Origin: JBDTSW01 sp963782605
GTDB lineage: Bacteria > Actinomycetota > Thermoleophilia > Solirubrobacterales > 70-9
NCBI GenBank assembly: GCA_963782605.1
Contig: CAWAKK010000012.1
Location: 186,001-250,000, forward strand
Direction: 5' to 3'
DNA: 64,000 nt
Under the pieces are notes generated by a model. That model saw only the letters and a list, made by a program, of their open reading frames with translations. It did no database searches and had not been told where the DNA came from. The translations under genes and the position numbers were made by a program. Below are positions 48,919-56,901 of this stretch, in pieces. Position 1 is the first letter of the stretch, and the number at the start of each line of letters is the position of its first letter.

Positions 48919-49746
48919 TTACCGCTCCTCCGCCGGCGGCGCGTCGAACGCCCCCGGTGGCCATGGACCGAACCAGTTATCGCGCGCACCGTCCATGGTG
49001 ATCACGGAGCCCGAGTGGAAGTCACCGGCCGGCGAGGCGAGGTAGGCGACAAGCCACGCCCACTCCTCCTCGGTGCCCATGCGGCCGAGGGGGACCGTGC
49101 CCGGCACGCTCTCAACCACCTGGGCCGGGTACTTGGTGCGTAGCGTCTCGGTGCCGAACTGCCCGGCGGCCAGTGCGCAGGTGCGGATCCCGAAGCGCGA
49201 CCACTCCACAGAGAGCGTGCGCATCATGTTCTCGACGGCGGCGCGGGCGGCGCCGGAGTGCACCATTCCCGGCATGCCGTGATGCGGAGAGAGCGTCACG
49301 CTCAGGACCTTGCCGCTTCCCTGCGGGATGAACGCCTTGGTCGCGGCCGCGTGGGTCATGAGCCAGGCCCCCACTACGTTCAGCTCGATCACCGTTCGAA
49401 ATCCCTTCGGGGTGATGGCCTCCGCGGGGCTCAGGAACTGTCCGCCGGCGTTGTTGACCAGCGTGTCGAGACGTCCATGGCGCTCGAGGATCTCGTCGAA
49501 GAACGCGTTCACGGCGTCCTCCTCGCGGATGTCGAGCGTCGTGGCGGAAGCGGTGCCACCAGCCTCCTCGATGGCGCGCACGACCTCGTCCAGGGGCTCC
49601 CGCCGCCGGCCACAGATCGCGACCGCGGCGCCGAGTCGCGCCAGCTCCATCGCCGACTCCTTGCCCAATCCCGTCCCGCCTCCTGAGACGGCGCAAACCT
49701 GCCCCTGGAGCAGGCCGGGCGCGAAGATGCGGGAGCCCTCGGCCAT
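48919..49746 (-). CDS. SDR family enoyl/dienoyl-CoA reductase-like protein with atypical active site
   Basis: 275 residues. SGGGTGLGKESAMELARLGAAVAICGRR gives NAD(P) binding and NNAGGQF the next block. At the usual YxxxK position the sequence is MVHSGAARAAVENM: no Tyr, as in peroxisomal trans-2-enoyl-CoA reductase and 2,4-dienoyl-CoA reductase families. GQFGTETLRTKYP follows. A CoA-ester reductase is likely, matching the acyl-CoA theme. Convergent with the SDR at 48076. Confidence 0.87.
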   Translation of the reverse strand: MAEGSRIFAPGLLQGQVCAVSGGGTGLGKESAMELARLGAAVAICGRRREPLDEVVRAIEEAGGTASATTLDIREEDAVNAFFDEILERHGRLDTLVNNAGGQFLSPAEAITPKGFRTVIELNVVGAWLMTHAAATKAFIPQGSGKVLSVTLSPHHGMPGMVHSGAARAAVENMMRTLSVEWSRFGIRTCALAAGQFGTETLRTKYPAQVVESVPGTVPLGRMGTEEEWAWLVAYLASPAGDFHSGSVITMDGARDNWFGPWPPGAFDAPPAEER

Positions 49747-49783
49747 GGGCGCGCCAGCTTAGCCGCGGCTACCCTGAGCCGCC

Positions 49784-50689
49784 ATGAAGGTCCACGCCGA
49801 AGCGAAGCCACTGGAGGCGCCCCTGCGTGGGGGCAGCGAGGGCGCAACCGTGGTCGTCGAGCCGCTGCGAGTGGGCGAGGTACAGCAGCCGCCCGGTCTC
49901 CTCGAGCGCACCGGCGGCCACTTCGAGAAGCTGAGAACGTTCGGGATCGGGTCGCCGCGCTCGCGCTGGCCCCTTCTCCCGTGCCCCGTCTTTCTGATCC
50001 GGCATCCGTCCGCGGGCCCCTTCCTGGTCGACACCGGCCTGCATGGCTCGGTCTCGGCGAAGCCGGTGGCGAACATGGGTCGCGCGCTCTCGTGGTTCGT
50101 AAGACCACGCCTCGCAGACGGCGAGGACCTGCCGGCCCAGCTGCGCGCGCGGGACGTCGACCCGCGCCAGATCCGCATTGTGGTCATGACCCACCTGCAC
50201 GCCGACCACGCCTCGGGGATGTCGGAATTCGGGAGCGCGACGTTCGTTCTCTCAGGCGCCGAGTGGAACGAGGCGACCACGGTCACCCGGCCGCTCTTTC
50301 AGGGTTACCGGCCCGAGCACTACGACTACGCCTTCGACTACCGAACGCTGGACTTCGAGCGCGGCATCGAGTCTTACTCGACCTTCGGCCGCACCTTCGA
50401 CCTCTTCGGCGACGGCAGCGTCCGCCTCGCGTTCACCCCGGGTCACTCGGCGGGCCATCAGTCGGTGATCTGCCGGCTGCGCGACCGGGACCTGGTCATC
50501 GCAGGCGACGCCATCTACAAGCTCGCGCAGCTCGAGAGCGCGCCGGGGCCGCCGCGGCCGTTTGACGCCCATACCTTCAACCGCTCGCTCCAAGAGCTGC
50601 GCCTGTTCAAGCGCCAGTTCCCGCAGGCGGTGATCATCCCCGGGCACGACCCGGAAGTCTGGCCCACCCTGGAGGCGCGCTACGAGTAG
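49784..50689 (+). CDS. Metallo-beta-lactamase-fold hydrolase (AHL-lactonase-like)
   Basis: 301 residues. Complete di-zinc set: THLHADHAS (His137, His139, Asp141, His142), TPGHSAGHQS, AGDAIY and IPGHDPEVW. The order and length fit quorum-quenching lactonases and related esterases, but the substrate cannot be assigned. The next gene encodes an MBL-like protein that lacks the zinc motif. Confidence 0.88.
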   Translation: MKVHAEAKPLEAPLRGGSEGATVVVEPLRVGEVQQPPGLLERTGGHFEKLRTFGIGSPRSRWPLLPCPVFLIRHPSAGPFLVDTGLHGSVSAKPVANMGRALSWFVRPRLADGEDLPAQLRARDVDPRQIRIVVMTHLHADHASGMSEFGSATFVLSGAEWNEATTVTRPLFQGYRPEHYDYAFDYRTLDFERGIESYSTFGRTFDLFGDGSVRLAFTPGHSAGHQSVICRLRDRDLVIAGDAIYKLAQLESAPGPPRPFDAHTFNRSLQELRLFKRQFPQAVIIPGHDPEVWPTLEARYE

Positions 50690-50725
50690 GCAGTGCCCGC
50701 GGCGGCCACCTGAGAGACTGCCCGC

Positions 50726-51331
50726 GTGCCCGAGGCCAGGATCGACCAACTTCCGTGGGCGGTCGCCTGGACGCTGGCAGAGCCGATGGAGCGCTCCTCC
50801 ATGGCGCTCGCCTCCGACGGTCGCGTGTGGCTCATCGACCCGGTCGCCGACGAGCAGGCCCTGGCCGCAGCCGAGGCGCTGGGCGAGGTAGCCGCGGTCG
50901 TTCAGCTTCTTGATCGCCACGATCGTGACTGCGAGGCTCTCGCCCGACGCTACGGTGTCCGCCACCTGCGCCTCCCCGCCGAGGTACCCGATTCCCCCTT
51001 CGAGCTGGAGCGCATCGTCTCGATGCCCGGCTGGCGGGAGCTCGGGCTGTGGTTCGAGGGCCAGGAGGCGCTGATGGTGCCCGAGGCGGTCGGCTCTGCC
51101 CCCTACTTCACCGTCTCGGACCAGCCGCTCGGGATGCATCCGTTTCTGCGAGCCTGGCCGCCCGGGGCCCTGCGGAACCGCACGCCCGCTCACCTCTTCT
51201 GCGGGCATGGAATGCCTATCCATTCCGGCGCTGCCGAAGCTCTGCGTGAGGCGCTTGCCCGTAGCCGGCGCGACATTCCGCGCGCGGGCATCGAGATGAT
51301 CCGTGCGTTCGGGCGCGGGGTCCGGGGCTAG
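50726..51331 (+). CDS. Degenerate MBL-fold-like hypothetical protein (paralogue A)
   Basis: 201 residues from GTG 50726. The start SSMALASDGRVWLIDPV and the later VPEAVG and LFCGHGMPIHSG resemble MBL strands, but the HxHxDH site is LLDRHDRDCEALARRYG. The CGHGMPIHSG segment could keep a partial metal site. Similar in layout to the protein at 59306-59926 inside the biotin operon. Function unknown. Its stop overlaps that of the convergent acyltransferase gene (CTAG). Confidence 0.65.
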   Translation: MPEARIDQLPWAVAWTLAEPMERSSMALASDGRVWLIDPVADEQALAAAEALGEVAAVVQLLDRHDRDCEALARRYGVRHLRLPAEVPDSPFELERIVSMPGWRELGLWFEGQEALMVPEAVGSAPYFTVSDQPLGMHPFLRAWPPGALRNRTPAHLFCGHGMPIHSGAAEALREALARSRRDIPRAGIEMIRAFGRGVRG

Positions 51332-52101
51332 CCCGCGGCCGAGCTCGGCTCCGGCCCGGCCGAGCGCTCTCGCCGGTCACGCAGGACGGCTCCCCGACCT
51401 CTCTCCTCCAGCGCGCCGTACATCTCCCGGACCTTCTCGAAGACCTCGCGCGAGGCCTCGAGCGCCTGCTCCTTGGTCGGGTCGATCACCTGCGGGAATC
51501 TCATCGGCTCGCCGAACTGCACGGTGACCTTCGGGAACCGGAGCTTGCGCCACTTGCGAACGCCGAGGGACCCGTGAATTGCGCACGGGATGACCGGGAC
51601 GCCGCCGCTCTCGAGCGCAATCCGGCCCACGCCCGCCCTGGGCTCGCCGAGCTCCCCCGTCCGCGACCGCCCGCCCTCGCAGTACATGAGCACGCAGCTG
51701 CCGCGGTCGAGAATCGCATGAGCGGTCTTGAACGCCTCCTCGTCGTGATGACCGCGACGCACGGGAAAGACTCCTCCCACTCTGAAGATGTAGTTCATGA
51801 CCGGGTTGCCGAAGAGCTGGGACTTGGCCATGAACTGCATCTTCCGTCGCAGATAGGCGCCGGCGAAGAAGTGATCCAGGTTCGAGAAGTGGTTGGGGGC
51901 GACGATCGCCGGCCCGGCAGCGGGCACGTTCTCGGTCCCGATCGCCCGCGTCCGGTAGATGAAGATCGCGATCCAAGTGGTGATCAAGCGCACGGCCTCA
52001 TAGATCCATCCCGGCGGATGAGTGCGCACGTACTCGTGAAAGCGCGTGAAGTACTCCGCCGGGCGGTCGTCCTTATAGACCTGAGGCTTGATATCGGCCA
52101 T
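51328..52101 (-). CDS. 1-acyl-sn-glycerol-3-phosphate acyltransferase (PlsC family)
   Basis: 257 residues from ATG 52101; a GTG at 52131 would add 10 residues. NHFSNLD is the HX4D catalytic motif and EGGRSRTGEL the phosphate-binding motif; FPVRRGHHDEEAF and PVIPCAIHGS are other family blocks. It would acylate lysophosphatidate or a similar glycerolipid at the membrane; one N-terminal helix (~28-47) is a likely anchor. A glycerol kinase gene precedes it on the same strand, 58 bases upstream. Confidence 0.9.
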   Translation of the reverse strand: MADIKPQVYKDDRPAEYFTRFHEYVRTHPPGWIYEAVRLITTWIAIFIYRTRAIGTENVPAAGPAIVAPNHFSNLDHFFAGAYLRRKMQFMAKSQLFGNPVMNYIFRVGGVFPVRRGHHDEEAFKTAHAILDRGSCVLMYCEGGRSRTGELGEPRAGVGRIALESGGVPVIPCAIHGSLGVRKWRKLRFPKVTVQFGEPMRFPQVIDPTKEQALEASREVFEKVREMYGALEERGRGAVLRDRRERSAGPEPSSAAG

Positions 52102-52159
52102 GGCGAGAGGAGCCGGCGCCGCCTGCTCCACGCATGACTACCCACCCGGTCGGCGCCGG

Positions 52160-53629
52160 TTACTCCGCCTCCGACGTCGCAGCTCGAGACCAGCCGCGAG
52201 CGCGCCCGACGGCCTCGCGCCAGCGGCCGAGCAGCTCCTCGCGCTCCGCCGATTCCATCCGTGGCTCATACCTGGATCGCTCGCGCCACCTCGCCTGGAC
52301 CTCGTCCAGATCCCAAACGCCGGCCGCGATCCCGGCGAGGTAGGCGGCACCCACCGCGGTCGTCTCGGAGACCTCGGGCACGATCACGGGGACGCCAAGG
52401 ACATCGGCCTGGAACTGCATCAGCCAGCGGTTGGCCACGGCACCGCCATCGGCGCGCAGCTCGCTGAGACTCTCAGACCCGGCGGCCTCCTGGGCGCGCA
52501 CCGCGTCGACGGTCTGGAAGGCGATCGCCTCGAGCGCCGCCCGCGCGAGGTGAGCCCGCGAGGTGCCGCGGGTGAGGCCGACGATCGTCCCCCGCGCGTA
52601 GGGATCCCAGTGCGGCGAGCCCAGGCCGGTGAGCGCAGGCACGAAGTAGACGTCGTCGTTGGAGGCGACCGACGCGGCGAGCTCCTCGGTCTCTGCCGCC
52701 GCGTCGATGATCCCGAGGCCGTCGCGCAGCCACTGCACGGCAGCGCCGGTGACGAACACGGCCGCCTCGAGCGCGTAGTCGGTTCGGTCCGGAAGGCCCC
52801 AGGCGACGGTGGTGAGGAGGCCATCGCCCGGAGCGGGCGCCACGGTCCCGGTGTTGAGCAGCACGAAGCTCCCCGTCCCGTAGGTGTTCTTCGCCATGCC
52901 GGCGGTGTGGCAGGCCTGGCCGAAGAGAGCCGCCTGCTGGTCACCCGCGATGGCTGCGACGGGCACGTCGCCTCCGAACTCATCGGTGGTGCCGTAGACC
53001 TCGGCCGAGCGCACGGGCTCGGGCAGCGCCTTCGGATCGACGTCAAGCAGCTCGCAGAGCTCGTCATCCCAGCGCAATTCCCGAATGTCGAACAGCATCG
53101 TGCGCGAGGCGTTCGAGAAGTCGGTCACGTGCCGGCCGGTGAGCTTGAACACCAGCCAGGAGTCGATCGTGCCGAAGACCGCGTCGCGGGCAGCGTCCAC
53201 GTTGCGACGAAGCCATTCGATCTTGGTCCCGGAGAAGTAGGGGTCGATCACGAGCCCCGTGCGCTCGCGCACAAGCTCCGTATGGCCCGCGGCGCGAAGC
53301 TCGTCGCAGCGGTCCGCCGTGCGGCGGTCCTGCCAGACGAGCGCGTTGTGGACCGGCTCCCCCGTCCGTGGATCCCAGGCGACCACGGTCTCGCGCTGGT
53401 TCGTGATCCCGATGGCCGCGAGCTCATCGGCGGACACGCCCGCGTCGTCGATCGCCTCCGCGGCCACGCGCCGGGTGGTCTGCCAGATCTCGCGGGCGTC
53501 GTGCTCGACCCAGCCCGCTCTGGGGAAGTGCTGCTCGAACTCGCTGTAGGCCCGACCAGCGATCCCCCCGGAGCGGTCGAAGACGAGACACTTGGAGCCG
53601 GTCGTGCCCTGATCGATGGCGAGGATCAC
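52160..53629 (-). CDS. glpK: Glycerol kinase
   Basis: 489 residues from GTG 53629, the start giving MILAIDQGTTGSKCL; the open frame extends further upstream but across the divergent carrier-protein gene. FGGY kinase blocks: DQGTTGSK phosphate-1 motif, GITNQRETVVAWDPRTGEPVHNALVWQDRRT, AIAGDQQAALFGQ and DGGAVANRWLMQFQADVLG. Phosphorylates glycerol for lipid synthesis or catabolism; no GlpF or GlpD adjoins. Next gene on the strand is an acyltransferase, which fits glycerolipid formation. Confidence 0.93.
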   Translation of the reverse strand: MILAIDQGTTGSKCLVFDRSGGIAGRAYSEFEQHFPRAGWVEHDAREIWQTTRRVAAEAIDDAGVSADELAAIGITNQRETVVAWDPRTGEPVHNALVWQDRRTADRCDELRAAGHTELVRERTGLVIDPYFSGTKIEWLRRNVDAARDAVFGTIDSWLVFKLTGRHVTDFSNASRTMLFDIRELRWDDELCELLDVDPKALPEPVRSAEVYGTTDEFGGDVPVAAIAGDQQAALFGQACHTAGMAKNTYGTGSFVLLNTGTVAPAPGDGLLTTVAWGLPDRTDYALEAAVFVTGAAVQWLRDGLGIIDAAAETEELAASVASNDDVYFVPALTGLGSPHWDPYARGTIVGLTRGTSRAHLARAALEAIAFQTVDAVRAQEAAGSESLSELRADGGAVANRWLMQFQADVLGVPVIVPEVSETTAVGAAYLAGIAAGVWDLDEVQARWRERSRYEPRMESAEREELLGRWREAVGRARGWSRAATSEAE

Positions 53630-53656
53630 GGTGCTCAGGCTATTCTGCCGCCCCAC

Positions 53657-53878
53657 ATGGCGATCGAGATCGAGGCGCACATCACCGGCACGGTCTGGAA
53701 GATCGAGGTGGCCGTCGGCGACCGTGTGACAGATGGGGACGCGGTCGTCATCCTCGAATCGATGAAGATGGAGATGCCGGTCGAGGTCGAGGACGACGGA
53801 GAGGTCTCGGAGATCCGCTGCCAGGAGGGCCAGTCCGTTCAGGAGGGCGACGTGCTCGTTGTCCTCGACGACGACTAG
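53657..53878 (+). CDS. Free-standing biotin carboxyl carrier protein
   Basis: 73 residues, a minimal biotinyl domain: ITGTVWKIEVAVGDRVTDGDAVVILESMKMEMPV with the biotin-acceptor Lys37 in ESMKMEMP. It is followed after 3 bases by an enoyl-CoA hydratase-like gene. It could serve the carboxyltransferase at 37420-38967; no biotin carboxylase is in the window. Confidence 0.93.
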   Translation: MAIEIEAHITGTVWKIEVAVGDRVTDGDAVVILESMKMEMPVEVEDDGEVSEIRCQEGQSVQEGDVLVVLDDD

Positions 53879-53881
53879 CCG

Positions 53882-54685
53882 GTGACTGACCTGGCGCGGG
53901 GCAAGCTCGTGCTGGATCGGCCCGCCGAGGCGGTCGCCCGCCTCACGCTCGCCAATCCCGACAAGCGCAACGCCCTCGACCACGACATCCTCGATGCGCT
54001 CGCGGGGGTGTTGCCGCGTCTTGACGACGGGATCGAGACTCGCTGCGTCCTCATCACAGGATCCGGCTCCACGTTTTCCGCCGGCTACGACATCGGTGGC
54101 ATCCCCGACGAGAGTTTCTCCCAGGATGCTGAGGCGCTCGTCGCCCACCCCTTCCACTCGGCCATGGAAGCCGTCAGCGCCCATCCCTTCCCGGTGGTGG
54201 CCGCGATCAACGGCCACTGCTTCGGCGGCGGGCTCGAGCTGGCGGTTCGATGCGACCTGCGGATCTGCGCGGAGGACGCGCAGCTCGGGATGCCTCCCGC
54301 GCGCCTGGGGCTGATCTATGCCCACACCGGCCTCGAGCGCTTCATCGAGGTGATCGGCGTCGCGCACACGAAAGAGCTCTTCCTGGTTGGCCGCAAGGAG
54401 GATGCCTCCAGTGCCGAGAGGATGGGGCTGGTTCATCAGGTGGTGCCTTCTGAGGAGCTCGAGCAGGCGGGCATCACGCTCGCCAGCGAGATCGCCGCGG
54501 GAGCGCCGCTAGCCGCCCGCGGCAACAAGCGGACGATCGAAACGCTCGCACGCAGCCCCGTCCTGAGCCCCGAGCAGGAGCGCGAGCTTGTGGACCTGCG
54601 GCGGTCGTGCTTTCGCTCGGAGGACTTTCGCGAGGGGATCAGCGCCTTCGCGGAGAAGCGCAAGCCGAAGTGGCGGGGGCGCTAG
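53882..54685 (+). CDS. Enoyl-CoA hydratase/isomerase-like protein lacking the usual catalytic Glu
   Basis: 267 residues from GTG 53882. Crotonase blocks: TFSAGYDIGG and GHCFGGGLELAVRCDLRICAED. At the hydratase Glu position the sequence is LGMPPARLGLIYAHTG: PPA instead of PE, so water addition may be lost and another crotonase reaction (decarboxylation, thioester chemistry) is possible. Shares operon with the biotin carrier gene and overlaps the glycosylase start (TAGTG). Confidence 0.85.
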   Translation: MTDLARGKLVLDRPAEAVARLTLANPDKRNALDHDILDALAGVLPRLDDGIETRCVLITGSGSTFSAGYDIGGIPDESFSQDAEALVAHPFHSAMEAVSAHPFPVVAAINGHCFGGGLELAVRCDLRICAEDAQLGMPPARLGLIYAHTGLERFIEVIGVAHTKELFLVGRKEDASSAERMGLVHQVVPSEELEQAGITLASEIAAGAPLAARGNKRTIETLARSPVLSPEQERELVDLRRSCFRSEDFREGISAFAEKRKPKWRGR

Positions 54686-55317
54686 TGCCGCGGCCCACAA
54701 CCGCGCATCGCTTGCTCGCAACCAGCGACCCGGTGATCGGCGAGCTCATGGGACGCCTCGGGACGCTGGACATGGAGCATCGCCGCCGAGGCCGGCCGAA
54801 GGGCGACGCCTATGCGACGCTGCTGCGAACCGTGATCGGGCAGCAGCTCTCGGCCAAGGCGGCCTTCACGATCCACGGACGCGTGCTCGACCTCTACGGC
54901 GGCCGTCATCCCACCCCGCAGGAGCTGCTTGACACCTCCGAGCAGGACCTCCGGGGAGTGGGCCTCTCAGGCCGCAAGGTCGAGTACATGCGCAGCCTCG
55001 CCGAGCACGTGCTCTCGGGTGAGCTCGAGCTCGAGCGGCTCGGTCAGCTCAGCGACGACGAGGTGACCGCCGAGATCGTGGCCGTGCGCGGCTTCGGGGA
55101 GTGGAGCGCGCAGATGTTCCTGATGTTCTTCCTCGAGCGCCCGGACGTCCTGCCGACGGGTGATCTCGGGATCCGCAAGGCAATCCAGGTCTGCTACGGG
55201 CTGGAAGAGCTCCCGGGCCCTGAGGAGATGACGCGAATCGCAACGCCCTGGCGCCCGCACCGGACGCTCGCGTGCATCTACCTGTGGGAGTCCCTCTCGA
55301 ACGTCCCCGTGCAGTAG
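54685..55317 (+). CDS. DNA-3-methyladenine glycosylase II-like (AlkA/HhH-GPD)
   Basis: 210 residues from GTG 54685. VIGQQLSAKAAFTIHGRVLDLYG starts the HhH-GPD fold; LRGVGLSGRKVEYMRSLAEHV and VRGFGEWSAQMFLMFFLERPDVLPTGDLGIRKA contain the hairpin and catalytic Asp. Monofunctional alkylbase glycosylase for base-excision repair. Coupled to the upstream crotonase gene by a TAGTG overlap, although the two functions are unrelated. Confidence 0.92.
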   Translation: MPRPTTAHRLLATSDPVIGELMGRLGTLDMEHRRRGRPKGDAYATLLRTVIGQQLSAKAAFTIHGRVLDLYGGRHPTPQELLDTSEQDLRGVGLSGRKVEYMRSLAEHVLSGELELERLGQLSDDEVTAEIVAVRGFGEWSAQMFLMFFLERPDVLPTGDLGIRKAIQVCYGLEELPGPEEMTRIATPWRPHRTLACIYLWESLSNVPVQ

Positions 55318-55335
55318 GCCCGCACGAAGGCGGGC
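55318..55335. terminator. Small hairpin between convergent glycosylase and sulfatase genes
   Basis: GCCCGC (55318-55323) and GCGGGC (55330-55335) form a 6-bp stem with a 6-base loop starting right after the glycosylase stop. No T-run. Confidence 0.4.
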
Positions 55336-55336
55336 G

Positions 55337-56752
55337 TTACCAGCAGCTCTCGCCGGAGCACGTCTTCAGGACCTCGAGCCGTGCCGCCAGATCCGCCTCC
55401 TTCGCGTCGTACGCGGGATCGTCATGCAGGCTCCGGAGCTCGTACGGGTCGTCCCTGAGCGCGTATAGCTCGACCTCGCCGGTCGCGTGCTCGACGTACT
55501 TGAACCCGCCCGTGCGAATGCCGAAGAAATCGGTTTCGTCGTCGGGCTCCTCGTCGCTTGCCGCGCCCTTCTCGATCAGGAGCTCTCGTCCCGCAAGAAG
55601 CGAGGGGTCCTTCGCGACCGACAGCAGAGAGCGCCCGTCGAGCTCGTTCCCGGCCGTCGCGTTCGCGATATCGACGATCGTGGCGGTGGTGTCGGGATTG
55701 ATGACGAGGCCGTTGACGTTTATGTCGCGGGGCACGCCGGGGCCTCGCATGAGGAGCGGCACCCGCACTGCCTCCTCGTAGGCACGATTCTTTCCAGGCC
55801 TGATGCGATGCTCGCCTTGGAAGAACCCGTTGTCGGCCGTGTAGATCACGAGGGTGTTGTCGAGCTCGCCGGCGCGACCCAGAGCGTTCAGCATCTTCCT
55901 CACACCGTCATCGACGTGCTGGAGTGACTCGATCCGGCACCGGTACTTGCGCTCTAGGTCGTCGATCTCCTCCTCGGTGAACAGGTCGAGGTTCTGGATC
56001 GCGGCCGGCTTGTCGGTGACGTTCTGCTCGTTTAGGTTGGGCGGCTCGGGCAGCGGCTCGCCATCGAAGCCGTCCCCGTGCCTTGGTGCGGGCTTGGCCG
56101 TGCCCTGGCAGTCGAACGGGGGCTGAGGGCTGGGGTCGGGGCCGCCACCGTGCGGCGCTGTGTAGGCGACCGTGAGGAAGAAGGGCTTGCGCCTGGGGGC
56201 GCGGCGGTCGATGAAGTCGACGGCGAAGTCCGTCAGCACGTCGCCCTTGAAGTCGCCGACCCGCGTTCCGTACTCGACGAGCTCTCCGTTTTCGTTGAGC
56301 GGGTAGTCGTAAACCGACTGGCCCTTGCCCGCGTTCGCGTACCACTCGTCGTATCCCGGCGGCACCTCGACGGGGAAGGCGTCGAGCGGATAGCCGTTCA
56401 GGTACTTCCCGACGTGGCCCACGTAGTAGTTCTCGTCGCCCACCCACGTGGCGATGTTGTCGTTCAGGTGAAGCTGGCGGTACTTCTCGTAGCCACCGTC
56501 AGGCGGGTTATTGCCGCTGACCCGGTGGTTGGTGGCGTACTGGCCTGTCATGAAGGTCGCTCGCGAGGGACAGCACAGCGGCCAGTTGGTGAAGGAGTTA
56601 CGGAAGGTCGTGCCACGGTCACCGATTCGCCGCCGCACCTCCGGCATGAACCGCATCGAGGCGGCCGTCTGGTCGTCGGACATGACGAAGAGCACGTTGG
56701 GACGATCCCCCGGCCCAGCCTGAGCGGCCCCGTCACCGGCCAGAGCGGGCAC
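55337..56752 (-). CDS. Sulfatase (arylsulfatase family); signal peptide possibly frameshifted
   Basis: 471 residues from GTG 56752. Formylglycine site Cys60 in CCPSRATFMTG, metal ligands SDDQ at ~25-28, VGKYLNGY and TADNGFF/GEHR are typical. It would hydrolyse sulfate esters outside the cytoplasm. No signal peptide is in this frame, but an ATG at 56820 in another frame gives MGGNQRIRDRAAIVAALALAV, which looks like one; a +1 shift near 56755 would join it to PALAGDGAAQAGPGD. So the true gene may run to 56820 with one base too many. Confidence 0.88.
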   Translation of the reverse strand: MPALAGDGAAQAGPGDRPNVLFVMSDDQTAASMRFMPEVRRRIGDRGTTFRNSFTNWPLCCPSRATFMTGQYATNHRVSGNNPPDGGYEKYRQLHLNDNIATWVGDENYYVGHVGKYLNGYPLDAFPVEVPPGYDEWYANAGKGQSVYDYPLNENGELVEYGTRVGDFKGDVLTDFAVDFIDRRAPRRKPFFLTVAYTAPHGGGPDPSPQPPFDCQGTAKPAPRHGDGFDGEPLPEPPNLNEQNVTDKPAAIQNLDLFTEEEIDDLERKYRCRIESLQHVDDGVRKMLNALGRAGELDNTLVIYTADNGFFQGEHRIRPGKNRAYEEAVRVPLLMRGPGVPRDINVNGLVINPDTTATIVDIANATAGNELDGRSLLSVAKDPSLLAGRELLIEKGAASDEEPDDETDFFGIRTGGFKYVEHATGEVELYALRDDPYELRSLHDDPAYDAKEADLAARLEVLKTCSGESCW

Positions 56753-56886
56753 GGCCGACCGCCAGGGCCAGCGCTGCCACGATCGCCGCCCGGTCTCGGA
56801 TCCGCTGATTCCCTCCCATTCGACTGCCGGAACACAACCAGACCGAGAAAGTTGCGGTGGGGCCTAGTCGTCCGGTGCCACGCCTA

Positions 56887-56898
56887 GCCTGGCCAGGC
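56887..56898. repeat. 12-bp palindrome adjoining the bioB start
   Basis: GCCTGGCCAGGC is a perfect palindrome ending 3 bases before the bioB ATG. It could be an operator or hide the ribosome site. No BirA- or BioQ-type motif that I know is recognisable in the 149-bp divergent region. Confidence 0.35.
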
Positions 56899-56901
56899 GG
56901 G

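Noticed and set aside
52088..53656. Upstream extension of the biotin carrier frame across the glycerol kinase region
   Set aside because: The extension is antisense to glpK and not protein-like; the carrier starts naturally at ATG 53657.
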